Assembly (NCBI RefSeq): GCF_001968985.1
Contig: NZ_MOEN01000007.1
Span: forward strand, 1-63,673
DNA length: 63,673 bases
Direction: 5' to 3'
From: Desulfurobacterium indicum
Lineage (GTDB): Bacteria; Aquificota; Aquificia; Desulfurobacteriales; Desulfurobacteriaceae
A model generated the notes under the pieces. That model saw nothing but the letters and a program-made list of their open reading frames with translations. It searched no databases and was not told the origin of the DNA. The position numbers and the translations under genes are program-made. Positions 17,056 through 25,874 of the stretch are shown here, piece by piece (the first letter of the stretch is position 1; every line of letters starts with the position of its first letter).

Positions 17056-17513
17056 TGGAAAAAGTGAGACTTTTTTTCTCATCTTTCTCCGATAAAGAGA
17101 GATGGTGGATTGTAATTGGAGTTTATGCTGTTGTTATACTGGGAGGAGGATTTATTTTCCTGCCGGCAGCTTTTAATAGTTACGTAAAAGGGAAAGAACA
17201 GCTCAAAAGGACGGTTGTTGAATTTTATTCCTTTAAAAAGCTACTTTCTGAAGTAGTTCCTGATAAAAGCAGTCGTCCGATTTCTCTGGAAGATGTTTCT
17301 AAGGTTCTTTCTGATTCCGGTATAAAGCCTTTTGTTGTTTCGATTAAACCTTCCGGAGGAAATTTTGAGATAAAAGTGGACGGAACACCGGCAGATGTTT
17401 TCGCTTCAGCTTTAAAAACATTTAAAAAAGAGGGTTTTTCCGTTCCGTATGTTAATGTTGATACTGTTACAGGTAAGATAAAGGCACTCTTTACAGTTTC
17501 GGGAGAAAAATAA
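17055..17513 (+). CDS. gspM: Type II secretion platform protein GspM-like
   Basis: A 152-residue bitopic membrane protein: short basic N-terminus, one helix at about residues 21-40 (VIGVYAVVILGGGFIFL) and a periplasmic coiled-coil then ferredoxin-like domain. The layout and position directly after gspL are those of GspM, the partner that stabilises GspL. Primary sequence alone would not identify it; the call rests on context and topology. Confidence 0.75.
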   Translation: MEKVRLFFSSFSDKERWWIVIGVYAVVILGGGFIFLPAAFNSYVKGKEQLKRTVVEFYSFKKLLSEVVPDKSSRPISLEDVSKVLSDSGIKPFVVSIKPSGGNFEIKVDGTPADVFASALKTFKKEGFSVPYVNVDTVTGKIKALFTVSGEK

Positions 17514-18139
17514 TGAAAAAAATTCTGCTGGTTGTATTGTGTATAGCTGTATCTGTTTTTTCCTTTTTCTACTTCCTGCCGGCAGATGTGATGTTTGCAA
17601 ACTACCTTTCCGCTTTAAATGTTAAATGTTCTTCTGTCGAAGGTAACGGCTTGCATATGAGTTTATCAGATCTGGAGTTTAAAGGAGTTTCGGTAAAAGG
17701 TGTTGATATTGTGAACAAGATTCTTTCTCTGGATATTATTTCCGGCAGGAGTAAAGTTAGTATTTTTCCTTTTAGTAAAAAGATTGAAGTTTCACTTAAG
17801 CGATTTCCTGTTTCTTTAAAAACTTATGGATTTGAGGCTGAAGGATATCTTAATTCGGAAGGTTTTGTAAAGTTTGATCTGTCAGGAGATTTAAATGGAA
17901 AGATTAATTTTGAGAGAGCGGTTTATAAAGGAATTAACATCGGAAATCTGGAAGGGCGATTTTCCTATAAAAATGGAAACTTTTCGTCAGATTTAATCTC
18001 TTCTCCAATTAGAGGGAGGATTACCGGTAGTGTTAAAGAGTTTAAAGGAAAAGTTATAGTTAAAGGTGTTGCCGATCTGTTTGTTTCAGGGCAAAAATTT
18101 TCCGAAAAGTTTTACTATGAACTGGCAGGGTTAAGATGA
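17513..18139 (+). CDS. gspN: GspN-like type II secretion accessory protein
   Basis: A 208-residue protein with an N-terminal hydrophobic segment (residues 3-22) and a beta-strand-rich exported region full of alternating patterns (KIEVSLKRFPVSLKTYG, GRITGSVKEFKGKVIVKG). This matches GspN proteins, which are related in fold to AsmA-type repeats and occur beside gspC/M in some clusters. GspN is not essential in all systems. The identification is by position (after M, before C) and topology. It overlaps both neighbours. Confidence 0.65.
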   Translation: MKKILLVVLCIAVSVFSFFYFLPADVMFANYLSALNVKCSSVEGNGLHMSLSDLEFKGVSVKGVDIVNKILSLDIISGRSKVSIFPFSKKIEVSLKRFPVSLKTYGFEAEGYLNSEGFVKFDLSGDLNGKINFERAVYKGINIGNLEGRFSYKNGNFSSDLISSPIRGRITGSVKEFKGKVIVKGVADLFVSGQKFSEKFYYELAGLR

Positions 18140-18972
18140 CCAGAAAAGATATCTTTAATAGGATTTTGTCCTTACTACCGATATTTGTTAATTCCATTTC
18201 CCTTTTTGTGATTTTTGCTGCTGTTGGTGTAGGTTTTTCTCTGTTCGTTTTTCTTAAAACGTTTAACCTGGATACTTCCCTTCCACCTGCCTTGCATAAG
18301 AAAGTTAAATATATAAAAAGAAACTACTCGGGTCTGGATAAGTTTTTCTTGAGTAAGTCAACTTCTAATGTTGTTTTAACTGGTAATGATGTTCAATCTC
18401 AGGTTTCTGCGGTATCCGGGAAAGTTTTAGGGACTATAACGACAGGTAAAGATAGGTTTCTTCTTATTTCTCAGGGCGACAGTTTCAAGATTTTAAAAGA
18501 GGGAGATACTTTAAATGGAAAAACGATAGTGAAAATAGCCCCTCTTTATTATCAACTTTCTGATGGGAGTAAAATTTATCTTCTCTCTTCCGGTAGTGGG
18601 AGTTTAAATCGGAATTTACCACCAAATTTTCCTGTGGAAAGAAGGGGAAAGGAAAGAATTGTAAAACTTGATAGAACAATGGTGGAAAGGGAAACGGCAG
18701 ACATAGGGAAACTGCTGAAAGATGTGAATATTGTTCCGGTTTTGAGACACGGTGAAACAATAGGTTACAGGTTTTTAAGGATAAAGCCTGGAACAATTTT
18801 GACAAAGATTGGATTTAGAAACGGAGACATAGTTACTGCTGTTAATAATATGCCTGTCAGAACAGTTGAAGATGCTTTTAAGATTTATAATATGCTAAGA
18901 AATGAAGATACTGTTAAGGTGGAAATTGAAAGAAGGGGAAGGAAGGAGGTTATCATATATGAGATTAGGTAA
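18136..18972 (+). CDS. gspC: Type II secretion protein GspC (HR and PDZ domains)
   Basis: Connects the inner-membrane platform to the secretin and helps select substrates. The 278-residue protein has one membrane helix near residues 15-42, the homology-region domain around VSGKVLGTITTGKDRFLLI with QGDSFKILKEGDTL, and a C-terminal PDZ domain (LRIKPGTILTKIGFRNGDIV, then NNMPVRTVEDAF). The PDZ ending is one of the two known C-terminal types of GspC. It overlaps the gspD start by 14 bases. Confidence 0.88.
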   Translation: MTRKDIFNRILSLLPIFVNSISLFVIFAAVGVGFSLFVFLKTFNLDTSLPPALHKKVKYIKRNYSGLDKFFLSKSTSNVVLTGNDVQSQVSAVSGKVLGTITTGKDRFLLISQGDSFKILKEGDTLNGKTIVKIAPLYYQLSDGSKIYLLSSGSGSLNRNLPPNFPVERRGKERIVKLDRTMVERETADIGKLLKDVNIVPVLRHGETIGYRFLRIKPGTILTKIGFRNGDIVTAVNNMPVRTVEDAFKIYNMLRNEDTVKVEIERRGRKEVIIYEIR

Positions 18973-20926
18973 GTTTTTTTTCACAGTTCTTGTTTCGATT
19001 GTTCTGTTAGGGATGTCCTCTTTTGCGGCGAATAGCGTGAATCCTCAGATAGTAGCGCTTCTACAAAACATTGATCAGATAAAGAAAAGTAAAGAGATTA
19101 CGATTAACTTTAAGGATATTGATATCAGGGATCTTACTTACCTTGCCTCTCAGCTGACAGGAAAAAACATTATTATTCCTTCTAACTTGAAAGGAAAAGT
19201 GACACTTATCTTTTCAAAACCAATATCTGTTCGTGATTTCTGGAATATTTACACGGCGATACTTAAAACCCGCGGATTTGCGATAGTTGATAGGGGGAAA
19301 TTTTACGAGATTATTTCTCTTACAAGGGTAAAGGAAGAGACGCCGCCGCTTGAGAAGAGGCTTTCTTCAGGGGATGTTCTTGTAACTTATGTCTATCGAT
19401 TTAAAAACGGTGATGTTACCAATGTGGAAAGGATACTCGGACGGTTTAGAGGAAGGAGAGGAACGCTTCTCTTTTATCGTCCTGCCAATATGGTCATAAT
19501 AACCGATACGGCAGAAAATATCAGGAACTTTAAATCGGTTTTAAAACTTATAGATTCTGCTGAGAAAGGAACGGAAGTAAAAATATATCCGCTTGATTAC
19601 GCAAAGGCTTCCGAGGTGGCAACGGCACTTAAAACGGTTTACTCCTCCATGTCAAAAAGAGGTGTTCCATTTGTCGTGTTCCCCGTTAATTCCGAAAACA
19701 GTCTTGTTGTCAGCGCAAGGAAAGATTTGATTCCTGAGGTTGACAGAATAATAAAAGAGCTTGATAAACCGGTTTCCACAAATAAAGAAAGAACGTTCCA
19801 TGTAATTTATCTTAAAAATTCAAAGGCAGACGACCTTGCTGATACGCTTAGTAAGCTTGTTACAAGTATTGCTATTTATTCAGAATTTCCTAAAAAGAAG
19901 GGAAAAGCAGTGTCTATTTCCTCATCAAAGGATTTAATAAAGATTGTTCCCGATACCTCTTTGAATGCTTTGATAGTTTATGCCAATGATAAGGAGTATA
20001 AAGCAATAGAAAATCTTGTTTCGCAGCTTGATAAAAAGAGAAAACAGGTACTTGTTTCCGTCTTTATCGCTGAGGTTTCTCAGAAGGCGATGAAAGAGAT
20101 AGGTATAAAATGGCAGATTTTCGGTAAGAACGGTGGAGCAGCGTTTAGAGGAGGGCTTTCAGATGCCGATTTTTATTCATCTGTCGGTTTGAGCAGTTTT
20201 GCAGCTGGTTTCTTAAGTTCAAGTGGTCAAACGGTTAATATAGGAGGAACAAACGTTTTCTTTCCGAACCTTCTTGCCCTCTTTTCTCTTCTTGAGTCCG
20301 GAACGGGCTTTAACGTGATTTCTGCTCCGAAGATTTTTACGATTAACAATAAGGAAGCGACAATAGACGTTTCTCAGGTAACACCTTTTGCCGAAAGCGT
20401 TAAGTTTGACGTTAACGGTAATCCGATAATAAACTATTCCTATAAGCCTGTTGGGCTTGTTCTGAAAATTACTCCTCATATATCGGTTGATAAATCCATC
20501 GTTATGGAGACACATCTTGAAGTTAACGATGTTATCGGTTACGAAAAACCGGACATAGGCGGTATTCAGTATGTTGTTCCGATAACTTCAAAAAGGGAGC
20601 TTGACACGACGATAAAAGTACCCGACGGAAAAACAATCGTTTTAGGTGGTTTAATTTCTAAGAAAACGATAGAGACAATGGAAGGCGTTCCATTGCTTTC
20701 CTCCATTCCTGTTGTTGGAAATCTGTTTAGGTATAACTCTAAAGATACCGAGAAAACCAACCTGTTTATTTTTATGACTCCTTATGTTGTTGAAACACCC
20801 GATGAGATTGCGAAGATAACAGAGTGGCATAAGAAGATGAGCGAACTTTTTCTTAAATATGAGAAAGAGCAGAAAGAGAAGATGAAAAAGGAAGAGATAA
20901 AAAGCAATATAAAAGGAAACGATTGA
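18959..20926 (+). CDS. gspD: Type II secretion outer-membrane secretin GspD
   Basis: Forms the gated outer-membrane ring through which folded proteins leave. The 655-residue preprotein has a signal peptide ending near LLGMSSFAA, the N0 domain (ITINFKDIDIRDLTYLASQLTGKNIIIP), repeated N1-N3 domains (LDYAKASEVATAL, YLKNSKADDLADTL), and the secretin core with VPLLSSIPVVGNLFR near the end. The start is ATG 18959, preceded by GGAGGT and giving a proper signal peptide; a longer in-frame reading inside gspC has none. A charged tail rich in Lys/Glu follows the core. Confidence 0.94.
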   Translation: MRLGKFFFTVLVSIVLLGMSSFAANSVNPQIVALLQNIDQIKKSKEITINFKDIDIRDLTYLASQLTGKNIIIPSNLKGKVTLIFSKPISVRDFWNIYTAILKTRGFAIVDRGKFYEIISLTRVKEETPPLEKRLSSGDVLVTYVYRFKNGDVTNVERILGRFRGRRGTLLFYRPANMVIITDTAENIRNFKSVLKLIDSAEKGTEVKIYPLDYAKASEVATALKTVYSSMSKRGVPFVVFPVNSENSLVVSARKDLIPEVDRIIKELDKPVSTNKERTFHVIYLKNSKADDLADTLSKLVTSIAIYSEFPKKKGKAVSISSSKDLIKIVPDTSLNALIVYANDKEYKAIENLVSQLDKKRKQVLVSVFIAEVSQKAMKEIGIKWQIFGKNGGAAFRGGLSDADFYSSVGLSSFAAGFLSSSGQTVNIGGTNVFFPNLLALFSLLESGTGFNVISAPKIFTINNKEATIDVSQVTPFAESVKFDVNGNPIINYSYKPVGLVLKITPHISVDKSIVMETHLEVNDVIGYEKPDIGGIQYVVPITSKRELDTTIKVPDGKTIVLGGLISKKTIETMEGVPLLSSIPVVGNLFRYNSKDTEKTNLFIFMTPYVVETPDEIAKITEWHKKMSELFLKYEKEQKEKMKKEEIKSNIKGND

Positions 20927-20934
20927 GGTAAATC

Positions 20935-22356
20935 GTGGATAAAACTTTACCTGTTGATTTTATGAGACGTTATTACGTTCTTCCTTTCGGGGAAGGTAAA
21001 TTTTACGTTACGGAAAAAACTCCGTTTCACGTTATAGAGGATTTAAGGTTTACTTTCGGAACAGTAGAGACTGTTCTTATTGATGAAGAGGCTTTTAATG
21101 AAAAACTGGAAGATTACATCTCTTCTCTTGAGAGTAGGCTTGAAGAAGAGGAAACTTTTGGCGGAGCGGTGTTTGAAGACCTTCTTGCCGGTTCCGATGC
21201 TCCAGTCATTCAGCTTCTCAACACGATTTTTCTTAAAGCTATAAGAGTGAGAGCAAGTGACATACACTTTGAACCTTACGAAAGAGAGGTTGTTGTTAAA
21301 TACCGTCTTGACGGAGTTCTCCACGAGGTTATGAGAATTCCTCTTTCAAGTTATTCCAAAGTTGTCTCCCGTGTTAAAGTAATTTCCCGTTTGAATGTTG
21401 CTGAAAAGAGACTGCCGCAGGACGGAAGGATAAAAGTAAAAATAGGAAAGAAACAGATAGATATGAGGGTTTCAACGCTTCCCACAATATTTGGCGAGAG
21501 AGTTGTTATAAGACTTCTTGATCGTTCTCATAAACTGCTTACGTTAAAAGAACTTGGTTTTTCGGACAGGGATTATGCCGTTTTTGAGGAAGTAATTACA
21601 AAACCTCACGGTCTTATCCTTGTTACAGGGCCCACCGGTTCTGGTAAAACCACAACGCTTTACGCTGCAATCCAGAGAATATGGACACCGGAGAAAAATA
21701 TTCTGACGATAGAGGATCCGGTTGAATATCAGATAGAAGGGATAAATCAGGTTCAGGTTAATCCTAAAATAGGTTTGACTTTTGCTACCGGTCTAAGGAG
21801 CATACTGAGGCAGGATCCTGACGTGATAATGATAGGTGAGATAAGAGACCTCGAAACTGCGGAAATAGCTGTCAGAGCCTCAATGACCGGACATCTTGTC
21901 TTTTCCACTCTCCACACAAACGATGCTCCTTCTTCTATTGCCCGTCTGACTGATATGGGAGTTGAGCCTTTTCTAGTTGCATCTTCTCTTGAGTGTGTGC
22001 TTGCCCAGAGACTTGTAAGGAGAGTGTGTTCCTATTGCGCTTTTGAATATCAACCGACAGATGAAGAGATGGAAACTATACGTGCAGTTTTAGGAAATGT
22101 TAAAGTTGCAAAACTGAAAAAGGGAAAAGGTTGTGATAAATGTCTTGGAACAGGTTACAGCGGCAGGATTGCTATATATCAGGTGATGCGTATGGATGAA
22201 GAGATGAGAGCACTTGTTTCAAAAACTTCAGATACGGAAAAGATAAGAGAAATTGCAAGAAGCAAAGGTATGAGAACGCTCCTTGAAGACGGACTGGAAA
22301 AGGTAGTATACGGAGTAACAACTGTTGAAGAGGTTTTACAGGTGGCAAGGGATTAG
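20935..22356 (+). CDS. gspE: Type II secretion ATPase GspE
   Basis: Cytoplasmic hexameric ATPase that powers pseudopilus assembly. The 473-residue protein has the N2 region (SDIHFEPYEREVVVKYRLDG), Walker A GPTGSGKTTT near residue 232, the Asp box, Walker B (DPDVIMIGEIRD), the His box [10 protein letters not shown], and the zinc tetracysteine region CSYC...CDKC. Length is on the short side because the N1 domain is reduced. GTG 20935 with GAGG upstream is used; gspF follows after 2 bases. Confidence 0.95.
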   Translation: MDKTLPVDFMRRYYVLPFGEGKFYVTEKTPFHVIEDLRFTFGTVETVLIDEEAFNEKLEDYISSLESRLEEEETFGGAVFEDLLAGSDAPVIQLLNTIFLKAIRVRASDIHFEPYEREVVVKYRLDGVLHEVMRIPLSSYSKVVSRVKVISRLNVAEKRLPQDGRIKVKIGKKQIDMRVSTLPTIFGERVVIRLLDRSHKLLTLKELGFSDRDYAVFEEVITKPHGLILVTGPTGSGKTTTLYAAIQRIWTPEKNILTIEDPVEYQIEGINQVQVNPKIGLTFATGLRSILRQDPDVIMIGEIRDLETAEIAVRASMTGHLVFSTLHTNDAPSSIARLTDMGVEPFLVASSLECVLAQRLVRRVCSYCAFEYQPTDEEMETIRAVLGNVKVAKLKKGKGCDKCLGTGYSGRIAIYQVMRMDEEMRALVSKTSDTEKIREIARSKGMRTLLEDGLEKVVYGVTTVEEVLQVARD

Positions 22357-22358
22357 CT

Positions 22359-23549
22359 ATGGCTGTTTTTGAGTATAGAGCTTACGATTTAAGCGGAAAA
22401 GAAGTAAAGGGAAAAGAAGAGGCTCTTTCTGAAGGGCACTTAAGACAGGTTTTGGAAGAAAGAGGTCTAATTCCTTTTGAGATTGCACCTGTAAGTAAAG
22501 CTAAAAATAGGCGTTTTTTTCTCTCTTCATCTAAAAAAATTTCCGATTTGGAAGTTGCACTTCTTCTTTATGAGATGGGCATTCTCTTTGATAGAGGTAT
22601 TCACATAACCGATATTTTTGAAATTTTAGCCGATCAGTTTAAAGGTACGGAGCTTGAAGAGACGTTTCTTTTAGCCCGTTCAAAAGTAGCAGAAGGACAG
22701 CCTGTTGGTGAAGCTATGAGGGAAACAAATGTTTTCCCGGATTTTGTTGTTGAGATGGTTCTGGCTGGAGAGGAATCGGGTGCCCTCAGCAAAATTTTTA
22801 TTTCTGCTTCAAAGTTTCTTGAGAGGGAAGCCGATTTTAAAGAGAAGATAAAAGGAGCATTAACCTATCCAGCGATTGTTATAGTTATCGGTTTTATTGC
22901 CATGATTATTGTTATGAAAGTTGCAGTGCCGAGAATTATCAAAATTTATGCTCAATTTAATGAGGATGTTCCATTTGCGACAAGGATCATAATGAGCTTT
23001 TCATCTATTCTTTCAGTTTTATTAAAACTTTTGATTCCCACGGCTGTTCTGGCAGTTGTTTTTCGAGATAAAATTTTTACCAGAGAGAGAATGGATAGTT
23101 TTAAGCTTAAAATACCTTTTTTTAGAGATATTCATCTTTCGTCTATTTACAGCTCCTGGGCAGGAACTCTATCTATTCTTCTTTCGGGAGGATTGCCCCT
23201 TGACAAAGCGGTAACAGTTGCCAATAAGACAATAGCCAATTCTATTGTTGCGGAAAAGTTTAAAAATCTCTCCGTCTGGATAAGAGAAGGAAAAAAAATG
23301 TCGGAATTTTTGAGGAAAAACAAGATGCTTCCTGATGCTGCCGTTCGGCTTATCATTATAGGTGAAGAGACCGGAGAGCTTGAAGAGATGCTTTCACTTG
23401 TAAGTTCTATATACAGAAAGGAAACGGAAAAGCTGATAAACAGGTTTATGACTATCCTTGAACCTGCAACACTCCTTGTTCTTGCAGTTTTTGTTGCGTT
23501 TTTCGTATTTGCCACAATCCTGCCTATATTTAATCTATCGGTAAGGTAG
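22359..23549 (+). CDS. gspF: Type II secretion inner-membrane platform protein GspF
   Basis: Polytopic core of the assembly platform, 396 residues. It has two repeats of the T2SF domain (around residues 65-185 and 265-390) and three membrane helices: AIVIVIGFIAMIIVMKVAV, LLIPTAVLAVVF and LLVLAVFVAFFVFATILP. It ends the operon. The cluster lacks gspO; the prepilin peptidase must be encoded elsewhere. Confidence 0.94.
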   Translation: MAVFEYRAYDLSGKEVKGKEEALSEGHLRQVLEERGLIPFEIAPVSKAKNRRFFLSSSKKISDLEVALLLYEMGILFDRGIHITDIFEILADQFKGTELEETFLLARSKVAEGQPVGEAMRETNVFPDFVVEMVLAGEESGALSKIFISASKFLEREADFKEKIKGALTYPAIVIVIGFIAMIIVMKVAVPRIIKIYAQFNEDVPFATRIIMSFSSILSVLLKLLIPTAVLAVVFRDKIFTRERMDSFKLKIPFFRDIHLSSIYSSWAGTLSILLSGGLPLDKAVTVANKTIANSIVAEKFKNLSVWIREGKKMSEFLRKNKMLPDAAVRLIIIGEETGELEEMLSLVSSIYRKETEKLINRFMTILEPATLLVLAVFVAFFVFATILPIFNLSVR

Positions 23550-23572
23550 TTATAGAAATTATTAAATTGCCG

Positions 23573-23601
23573 TTGACATGAAGGGGCAAAAAGTTTATAT
23601 T
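23573..23601 (+). promoter_or_regulatory. Promoter of tRNA-Phe
   Basis: A consensus -35 TTGACA (23573-23578) is followed after 17 bases by -10 TATATT (23596-23601). The predicted start is about eight bases before the mature tRNA. Both tRNA genes here may be read from it. Confidence 0.8.
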
Positions 23602-23616
23602 TCCTTCTACATGGTT

Positions 23617-23692
<76 letters not shown>

Positions 23693-23750
23693 TTTTTATT
23701 TTCCCCCATAAAAATACAATAAAAGTTTAATCTTATATCTTTGTCCGCCT

Positions 23751-23837
23751 GCCCGGGTGGCGGAATAGGCAGACGCACGGGACTTAAAATCCCGGGGCCG
23801 CAAGGCCGTGCGGGTTCGATTCCCGCCCCGGGCACCA
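23751..23837 (+). tRNA. tRNA-Leu (anticodon TAA)
   Basis: A class II tRNA of 87 bases with a long variable arm. The acceptor GCCCGGG pairs with CCCGGGC, the anticodon loop CTTAAAA reads UUA/UUG, the T-loop is GGTTCGATTCC, and CCA is encoded. It lies 58 bases behind tRNA-Phe and is probably co-transcribed. Confidence 0.97.
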
Positions 23838-23860
23838 CGAAATCCGATATTTTGCTTGAA

Positions 23861-24823
23861 TTAAATGTGGATTATCTGTTTTTCGTCCGGAAAATGTTTT
23901 TTTACTTTTGAATAGCCGCCGCCTGTTATGTGGATAAGTATTTTTTCCTCTTCTTTTATATCTCCGTTTTTTATTGCTTTAAGGACGCTTGCGAGAGTTA
24001 CGCCACAGGAGTAATCTATTTCCTCTTCTATGAATTCTTCAAAAACTTTTTTTGCAGATACAAGTTCTTCATTTGTTATGCCGTAAATCTTTCCATTACT
24101 TTCATCTATTAGTTTTGACAAAAGTGGGATATTTGTTTTTGCATTACTTAGAACCTTTGCAAGAATTTTTTCTGCCAGTTCCGGTTCAGGTATTTTTTCT
24201 CCTTTAACAGCGGCAAGAACAGGTGCGTAAGGGAGATTCTGTGATAGGAATAACCGTGGCAGTTCCTTTCCGGTGGCTTTTGAGGTTTCGTATATACTCA
24301 TAGGTCCTACACCGCCAGATACCGCCTGAAAATAGATGTCAAATGGGGGAAGTCTTCTGAACAATCTGCAAAGGCCTTTTATTCTCCACTTATTTGAGAG
24401 TCCCCCTTCATGTTCATATTTTTCAGGGTTTTTAGCGACGAGTTCTTTCGAGAAGTCAATAGCGTCGTTATATTCGCCTTTAATTGCGTAGATCGTTACC
24501 GTTTTTGATGGCGGTGCAGGAATTTTCAGGCCTTCAAGAGCATATTCAGGAAGGACAATCGTAAGAGGCCTTTTAAGGACAGAAGCTTTGTAAAAGAAAG
24601 CCCTTGCCACGTTGCCGGCTGATACGACGACAAGCTCTTTTTTCTTTCTGAAATAGAGAGTTAGTCCTGTTATGTAATCTTTAAAGGAGCCTGTAGGACA
24701 TCTGGCTCCAAATTTTTCGAAAAAACCGGACAGGAGAATTTTTATCCTTTTTCTTCCGAAAAAGTCTTCTATAAATCGTGAATTTTCAATAAGTGAAGAC
24801 ATCAGAATTCGTTGGACGGTCAT
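23861..24823 (-). CDS. PLP-dependent enzyme of threonine synthase/cysteate synthase fold
   Basis: A 320-residue fold-type II PLP protein. The Schiff-base lysine is Lys48 in GARCPTGSFKDY. The phosphate-loop partner is VVSAGNVARAF and a glycine loop SGGVGP follows near residue 170. It is clearly shorter than true threonine synthase (about 350-450), so beta-replacement or elimination on a phosphorylated or other amino acid is possible; the substrate is unknown. ATG 24823 has GGAGG five bases upstream. It is the last gene of a three-gene operon behind two SPASM radical-SAM genes, which points to a biosynthetic or modification pathway rather than threonine synthesis. Confidence 0.7.
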   Translation of the reverse strand: MTVQRILMSSLIENSRFIEDFFGRKRIKILLSGFFEKFGARCPTGSFKDYITGLTLYFRKKKELVVVSAGNVARAFFYKASVLKRPLTIVLPEYALEGLKIPAPPSKTVTIYAIKGEYNDAIDFSKELVAKNPEKYEHEGGLSNKWRIKGLCRLFRRLPPFDIYFQAVSGGVGPMSIYETSKATGKELPRLFLSQNLPYAPVLAAVKGEKIPEPELAEKILAKVLSNAKTNIPLLSKLIDESNGKIYGITNEELVSAKKVFEEFIEEEIDYSCGVTLASVLKAIKNGDIKEEEKILIHITGGGYSKVKKHFPDEKQIIHI

Positions 24824-24835
24824 CTATCCTCCAGA

Positions 24836-25870
24836 TTAACAGGAAAGGTCCGTGCATATATCTTCTATTTTTTCTATAAGAGCCGGGCAAAGAGAAGTTT
24901 CTCTTACCTTGCAGCCACCGCACAGCTCTTTGTATTTACAGGAAACACATTCTTTAAAGTAATTCCTATCGGCATATATTTTCGCGCCTTCGCTTTCAAA
25001 TATCTTGCTTAGTTTTGTTTTTTGAAGATTTCCTATCGGTTTTTGAATTAGAGGACATGGGAATACCGAGCCGTCACTTGTTACATAGATAAAATCTTTA
25101 ACGGCTCTGCAGCCGGGAAATACTTTGTAGTAGTAAGGTGGAACAAAAGAGCCTTTCTCTTCCATTCTTTTAAGAACTGCCCAGTAATGGGGAATTGTTG
25201 TTGTGCAAAGGGCAATATCTTTGTATTTACATTGAAGTTCGTATATGGTTTTCATAGATTCGGCAATTTCTTCAAGGCTCATTTCGGAGTGGGGAAGTTC
25301 GACTTCGCCTCTTCCAAGTTCAACGTAGTGGAATATGATGAGGATTTCAGCCCCAAGTTGATGACTTAGTTCTGTCACAAAAGGGAGGTCTTTGTAGTTG
25401 TATTTTGACATGCATGTTGTTATTCTAAGTGGTATGCCGTATTTTTTTACGAGTTCAGCACCTTTTACTGCAAGGTCAAAATTTCCTTTTCCTCTCAGGA
25501 AGTCGTGGTTTTCCCTATTCCCGTCTATGGCTATGATTATGTCATCAACTCCATAATCTTTGAACTTTTTTACAAGTTCATCGGTTAAATATGTTCCGTT
25601 CGTTGGTAGAGATACGTAAAATCCGAGTTTTTTAGCGTGTTCAAAGATTTCCCAGAATTCCGGATGAAGGGTCGCTTCGCCGCCTGTTATCGTTACTTTT
25701 TTCCCGTCGGCAAATAAGCCGTATTTTTCAAGGTCTAAATCCTTATACTGGTCAAGGATGTCCTTCCAGAAGGAGGCGGAAAGGACGTGTTTGTCAACGT
25801 TTGTAATGTAATGACAGTATTTACATTTGAGATTACAAGCCCTTGTTATTGATAGTTTCAAATCGTACAT
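24836..25870 (-). CDS. Radical SAM/SPASM enzyme (first of a tandem pair)
   Basis: A 344-residue radical SAM protein. The cluster motif CxxxCxxC is Cys12, Cys16 and Cys19 in ACNLKCKYCHY, then the SAM-binding TITGGEATLHPEF and the LPTNGTYL strand. The C-terminal SPASM domain binds one or two extra 4Fe-4S clusters through FPGCRA, VFPCPLI, CVSCKYKELCGGC and LCP. SPASM enzymes modify peptides or build cofactors (PqqE, AhbD/NirJ, anSME types). It begins 4 bases after the other radical-SAM gene ends, so they are co-translated. No precursor peptide is visible beside it. Confidence 0.88.
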   Translation of the reverse strand: MYDLKLSITRACNLKCKYCHYITNVDKHVLSASFWKDILDQYKDLDLEKYGLFADGKKVTITGGEATLHPEFWEIFEHAKKLGFYVSLPTNGTYLTDELVKKFKDYGVDDIIIAIDGNRENHDFLRGKGNFDLAVKGAELVKKYGIPLRITTCMSKYNYKDLPFVTELSHQLGAEILIIFHYVELGRGEVELPHSEMSLEEIAESMKTIYELQCKYKDIALCTTTIPHYWAVLKRMEEKGSFVPPYYYKVFPGCRAVKDFIYVTSDGSVFPCPLIQKPIGNLQKTKLSKIFESEGAKIYADRNYFKECVSCKYKELCGGCKVRETSLCPALIEKIEDICTDLSC

Positions 25871-25874
25871 ATAA